This document shows positions 60,128 through 64,000 of a DNA stretch of 64,000 nt, in pieces. The translations under genes and the position numbers were made by a program. How positions within the stretch are numbered: position 1 is the stretch's first letter; each line of letters begins with the position of its first letter. This DNA comes from Amborella trichopoda (Eukaryota; Streptophyta; Magnoliopsida; Amborellales; Amborellaceae), in NCBI RefSeq assembly GCF_000471905.2, contig NW_006500103.1, forward strand, positions 3,868,506-3,932,505, given 5' to 3'. The notes below the pieces were generated by a model. That model was not told where the DNA came from, did no database searches, and saw only the letters and a program-made list of their open reading frames with translations.

Positions 60128-63100
60128 TTCTAAGTGGGTGTGCCCCCTATGGTAGGTTGTGAGAGAGATAGAAATTCTAAGTGTATAGAGATTTGGGTAG
60201 AGACAATATCTTTTTATAGAATTTGAATAGGATTAGGGTTTTATAGGTTTTTCTTAGCTTGCCACTCACATAAGATTGAATATGAACCATTGATCTTGAT
60301 TGACTTATAGAGTGAAAAATCTGAGCTCTCCATTCTATAGATAGACCATCAATATCTTATGGAAGGTGCTAGACCATTATCTCCCACTTTTGAAACCATT
60401 TCCCCATCAAGTAATTTAAATAAGAAATTAACATATCATAATATTATCATTTTTTATTTTTATCCATAAGCCTTCTCACACATTCCAAACTATTAATCAA
60501 ATATTCCTCAAGGCTTCAAACTTTCCAAAACAACACAGACCCTTCTCTCAAGTTTCAAAGGTTGAACACCAAATAGGAAAGATGTCATAGGTGGGGCGTG
60601 CCACCCATGGTGGCACATAATGAGCCACACCCATCATGCAATGGTGAGCCCAAAAGGCCTATTGGGCCTCCCGTGCATATTAAGTTAATTTTATAATTTT
60701 AAAAATACAAACAATTATTATTTAAATCCTTATAAAATCAATATCTCTATTTTTATAAATCTAAATTTGATAAATAAAATATCCAAAGATTTAAAAAAAT
60801 TAAATAAAATTCTAAAATGAAGTATAATTAAAATAAAACAAAATTAAAACTTTAATGGGAAAAAGATCCATATGGTCTAGGAAAATATCTACTGGGGCAC
60901 TCCATGTCCAACCGCGAACTACAAGCCACACATGCTTTCTCAAACTAACCTAGCATCGCCCATGACCCACAGTATATTTATGGGATCATTAGTGGGCCAC
61001 CAAAGTCTAGCCCACGAGCAAGAGGTCGTAGTCCCAGTATATGGATTTCAAGTCCCAATATAGCTCGATGGTGCGCAGGGGGTATCTCTCGCACATGTAC
61101 AGGCTTCACCTTGAAATGTGGTACGCTTTTTCGAAAATGGCTATTGATGCGTATGCCATGTGATGTCACAAATGATGAGGTTTTGGCTCCGTCTCTTAAG
61201 GCCTCCATCACACACAATGGTCACACAGTCCCTCAGCTCACTCATCTGGGCATACACCGACATCATCAATGATTAACCCATATAATCATCATCGATACGA
61301 TTCTCAGAGCCTAGGCAACATAGGTTTTCCCCAACCAGACTAATCTAGCACATCAAATACAGTCTAGTACCAACAAACATTGTTTGCTTAATATGATCCA
61401 CAAGGGACCACACTCCTAGAGTTCATGTTCCATTATATATATTCATTTTACAAACACTCATAAAGCCTTTGATGACGACACTCACCCAACAATGTTAGTG
61501 GAAACTACAATGTGGTGACTAAGATGTGGGTTGCTACCACCACGAGCCTCGCCGAAGCCGGCCGTTACTTGTTATTGTAAAACCAAGGTGTCACGTAAAA
61601 CATAAAAATCCATAAATTTATAGTAAAATATCTTTAAATATTAATCATGTAAACAAAAACAAAAAACAAATCGGACATAAACATGGAGATGTGAATGCAA
61701 CCCGATCTATTGTGGAAGAAGGTCCTAAGCCTATTTATACCTGAAGGAGAAAAGAGAGAGAGAGAATATGCCTTGCGACCAGCCACTAAAATAAAACTTC
61801 CTTAGAAATTCCACAATCTTTCTTGCTAAGGAGATTGATGTTTATAAGCATGATATCCTCCTAATTCAAATCCCCATTATTACGTTATGTAAGATTTTCA
61901 ACATTTGGATAGCTCGAGCAATATAAACATAAAAACCCCAAACATTCCGTCCCCACACACCCACCCCCATGATAGAGATTTTTTTTTATGTCAGAACTGT
62001 ATTTCTATGGAGGGTTTTTAAGTGGAATTCTACTTTTTTTTTGTTATAAAGCATAGGCCATGCACCTACCACACCTTATTTTGAAAGGGCAAAAAAAAAT
62101 TATAAAAAAAGTGCTTAGATTTTCATCCACAAGAAATGTGGAGAACGAGGCAGCATGACCATCCACACACCAACAATATTCACAACATGTGCCACTCAAT
62201 ATGCCTCAACATCTACATGTACTTTATTGCTTAAATCGCATCATGCCATGCGTAGTTCCCTACCATGTGGCAATAAAGTCCTATTTCAGTCCATCTACAA
62301 AAGATATTTGATGATTGTTTCCTTGAAATGGAAAGAACCCTACTAAATTAAATGCATGTTGTACCTCGCCATAGAAACATCCTACAGTCTCTTTTTGACA
62401 AGGAAAACATCCTACAATCTCTTTTTGATAAATAAAGGAAATGATTAAAATGGAGGAAAGAGGAAGTCCATGATATATGTTTAAAGCAGGGTATAGAGTC
62501 TCTTGATCTAGATCGAGAATTGCCCTTGGCTAGTCCAATTCCCTTAAGGTATCGGGAATCGGCCTTGTCTTGTTGTGACTTGTAGGTTCTTGTTAGAGAA
62601 CCGGTGATTCACTGTCAAGGAATCGGTGGATCAAACGATCCACTTATAATCGAACCTTTTGCGGCTTTTCTTTTTTGTACTATATTGAACCCCAGACTGA
62701 TTACAGTAATACAATGAGTACATTCAAATTGTTTTTCAATATCATTTGTGGCTAAATTATTGTTTTTGCTAAATTAAAAAAAGAGTTTTTTTTTTTTTTT
62801 TTTTTTTTCTGCTGTTTTTTGAGGAATCCCTCGAAGATCAAAGTTCTTCTTCAATTTTGAACCAAATAATCCTAATTCAACTTTATAAAAGATCAAAGCT
62901 TCAATTTGACTATGAAACCTTAGTTTTCCATGTATCTAGCCTGAAAAATTTTAGGGTTTAGTCACATCTATGTTCCTGAAATCCACCAAATATCAGAGTT
63001 TATAATATATATTTACAGATCAAAGTGCGGTTTAGGATCTAAAAGGATTTAGATCTTCAACACTGGGGTTTCATTGTAATATTAGGGTTCTTGAAAATCC

Positions 63101-64000
63101 ACCAAATATTTTATTTCTTCTTCAATTTTGAACCAATTTGTGCAAGTTTGGTTCACATGAATCTTCGTTCATCTCTCCACAATATTATTGATCCAATTTA
63201 ACTCTTTTTTAAAATTTCTTGCATTTTTCTAAAAGGCAATTTTTTTATATTATAATGTGAAATTGTGCTAGGAATTTACTTACAGGGTCTATATTATTAT
63301 TATTATTACTGAAATTTTCTTATATATATTGATTTTACTTTATTTCATATTTTCATTTTTCCTTAAAATAAAATTAATAAAAAAAAAGATTGTTATTGTT
63401 ATATTTATTGATTATTGCAATAGAATGCATAATTATTTTTAATATTTATTATATTATAAATAGCAAGTGCATAAAAGATATTAATTTATCCATTTTTTTT
63501 ATGTGAAATTGTTGGTGATAATTTTCTTCTAACTTTCTTATCTCTATAGTTCTTGTGGAATGTTGTGTTAAAATAATGTGATTGATTATTTTCAGTGACA
63601 TTTTTTTTGGGTATCAACCATGAATAAGTTATTTTTTCCTTTTCTTAGTTCCCAAGTTGGTTTGGAATGGATGGGGTCCTTATCTTTGCTGCTTTGCATT
63701 TCCCCTCTTGTCAATTTTTGTCTCTCACCCTTTCTATATTTCTCTTTCTCTTTATCTCTCTCTCTCTCCATTATCTCCTTATTGCTATCTGTTCAAAGGT
63801 CAGATTGGAGCACCTAATTTGTGGTTGTGATTAATTTATTGACCCAAATTTTCAGAACTGCTCATATGAACTAAAGTTGTTTGTTGCCTTGACAATGTTT
63901 CAGTTCATTATTCTATCTTTTATGCACTGATGCTTTACTTTTATCTCTTTATTGGGATCTGTAGAGGGTTGTTTTTGTTGTGGTTATGTTTCTATTTGGG
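59700..64000. other. Right-edge intergenic DNA
   Basis: No supported gene. 60598-60614 is the palindrome GCCACCCATGGTGGC in context. 60978-61217 minus is an open frame I do not recognise. 62376-62432 has a 29-bp unit (ACATCCTACAGTCTCTTTTTGA) twice. 62787-62809 is a T run. 63300-63500 is very AT-rich. Part of this could be LTR or solo-LTR sequence, but no matching ends were found. Confidence 0.4.
60083..60124. repeat. (GA)21 microsatellite
   Basis: A pure GA dinucleotide run of about 42 bases, next to two similar phrases (GTGTGCCCCTTTGGGCTATC and GTGTGCCCCCTATGGTAGG), which suggests that it expanded inside a small duplication. Confidence 0.95.

Noticed and set aside
60978-61217. 79-residue minus-strand frame
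   Set aside because: No recognised family and no adjoining coding sequence; left unannotated as a gene.
59700-61700. Possible second LTR element at the right
   Set aside because: Some phrases look LTR-like, but no paired ends, primer binding site or polyprotein remnant could be found.

Overview
This window is nuclear DNA from a flowering plant. It is AT-rich, has introns with GT/AG borders, is packed with transposable elements, and has two assembly gaps (25517-25632 and 40010-40446). The species cannot be named from the sequence alone. Only three host protein-coding loci are recognisable, all on the minus strand: (1) the first exon of a CYP82-type cytochrome P450 (2054-1117) with a one-base frameshift, whose second exon would lie beyond the left edge; (2) a ten-exon copy of the plant membrane-protein family typified by Arabidopsis At3g27390 (10833-5459), carrying a frameshift, a premature stop and two apparently lost splice sites, so probably a pseudogene; (3) a KANADI/GARP transcription factor (36357-30687), closest to KAN4/ATS, which looks intact.

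Almost everything else is mobile DNA. A MITE family of about 350-430 bp occurs at least twelve times (529, 11658, 12052, 13230, 14940, 18144, 19288, 22974, 25633, 48005, 49852, 50424). It has GGG(T)GCGGTTT / AAACTTTTTCCC ends, 9-bp target duplications (Mutator-like) and short palindromes just inside both ends. Between 23.4 and 27.3 kb a row of foldback elements is separated by (TA)n runs; one has picked up about 0.9 kb of unrelated sequence including a piece of the plastid gene ycf1. hAT-type elements with 8-bp duplications lie at 12111, 32291, 45438 and 50940. A third class has a central array of GGACCGC-like repeats (2870, 22015, 41100).

From 41.36 to 43.6 kb there is a broken endogenous pararetrovirus (Caulimoviridae) inside one of the GGACCGC elements. 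Its reverse transcriptase/RNase H lies upstream of a capsid-like part, the reverse of the usual viral order. From 53214 to 59694 there is a complete but inactive Ty1-copia element on the minus strand with both LTRs, a TCATT target duplication, an initiator-Met primer binding site and recognisable gag, protease, integrase, reverse transcriptase and RNase H remnants; its 5' LTR holds a 219-bp internal duplication. A LINE 3' fragment lies at 21250-21750.

The remaining intergenic DNA (13.6-21 kb, 27.5-30.6 kb, 37-41 kb, 44-48 kb, 59.7-64 kb) holds microsatellites, CT/GA-rich tracts and minisatellites but no gene I can support. No RNA gene, CRISPR array or bacterial-type system was seen.
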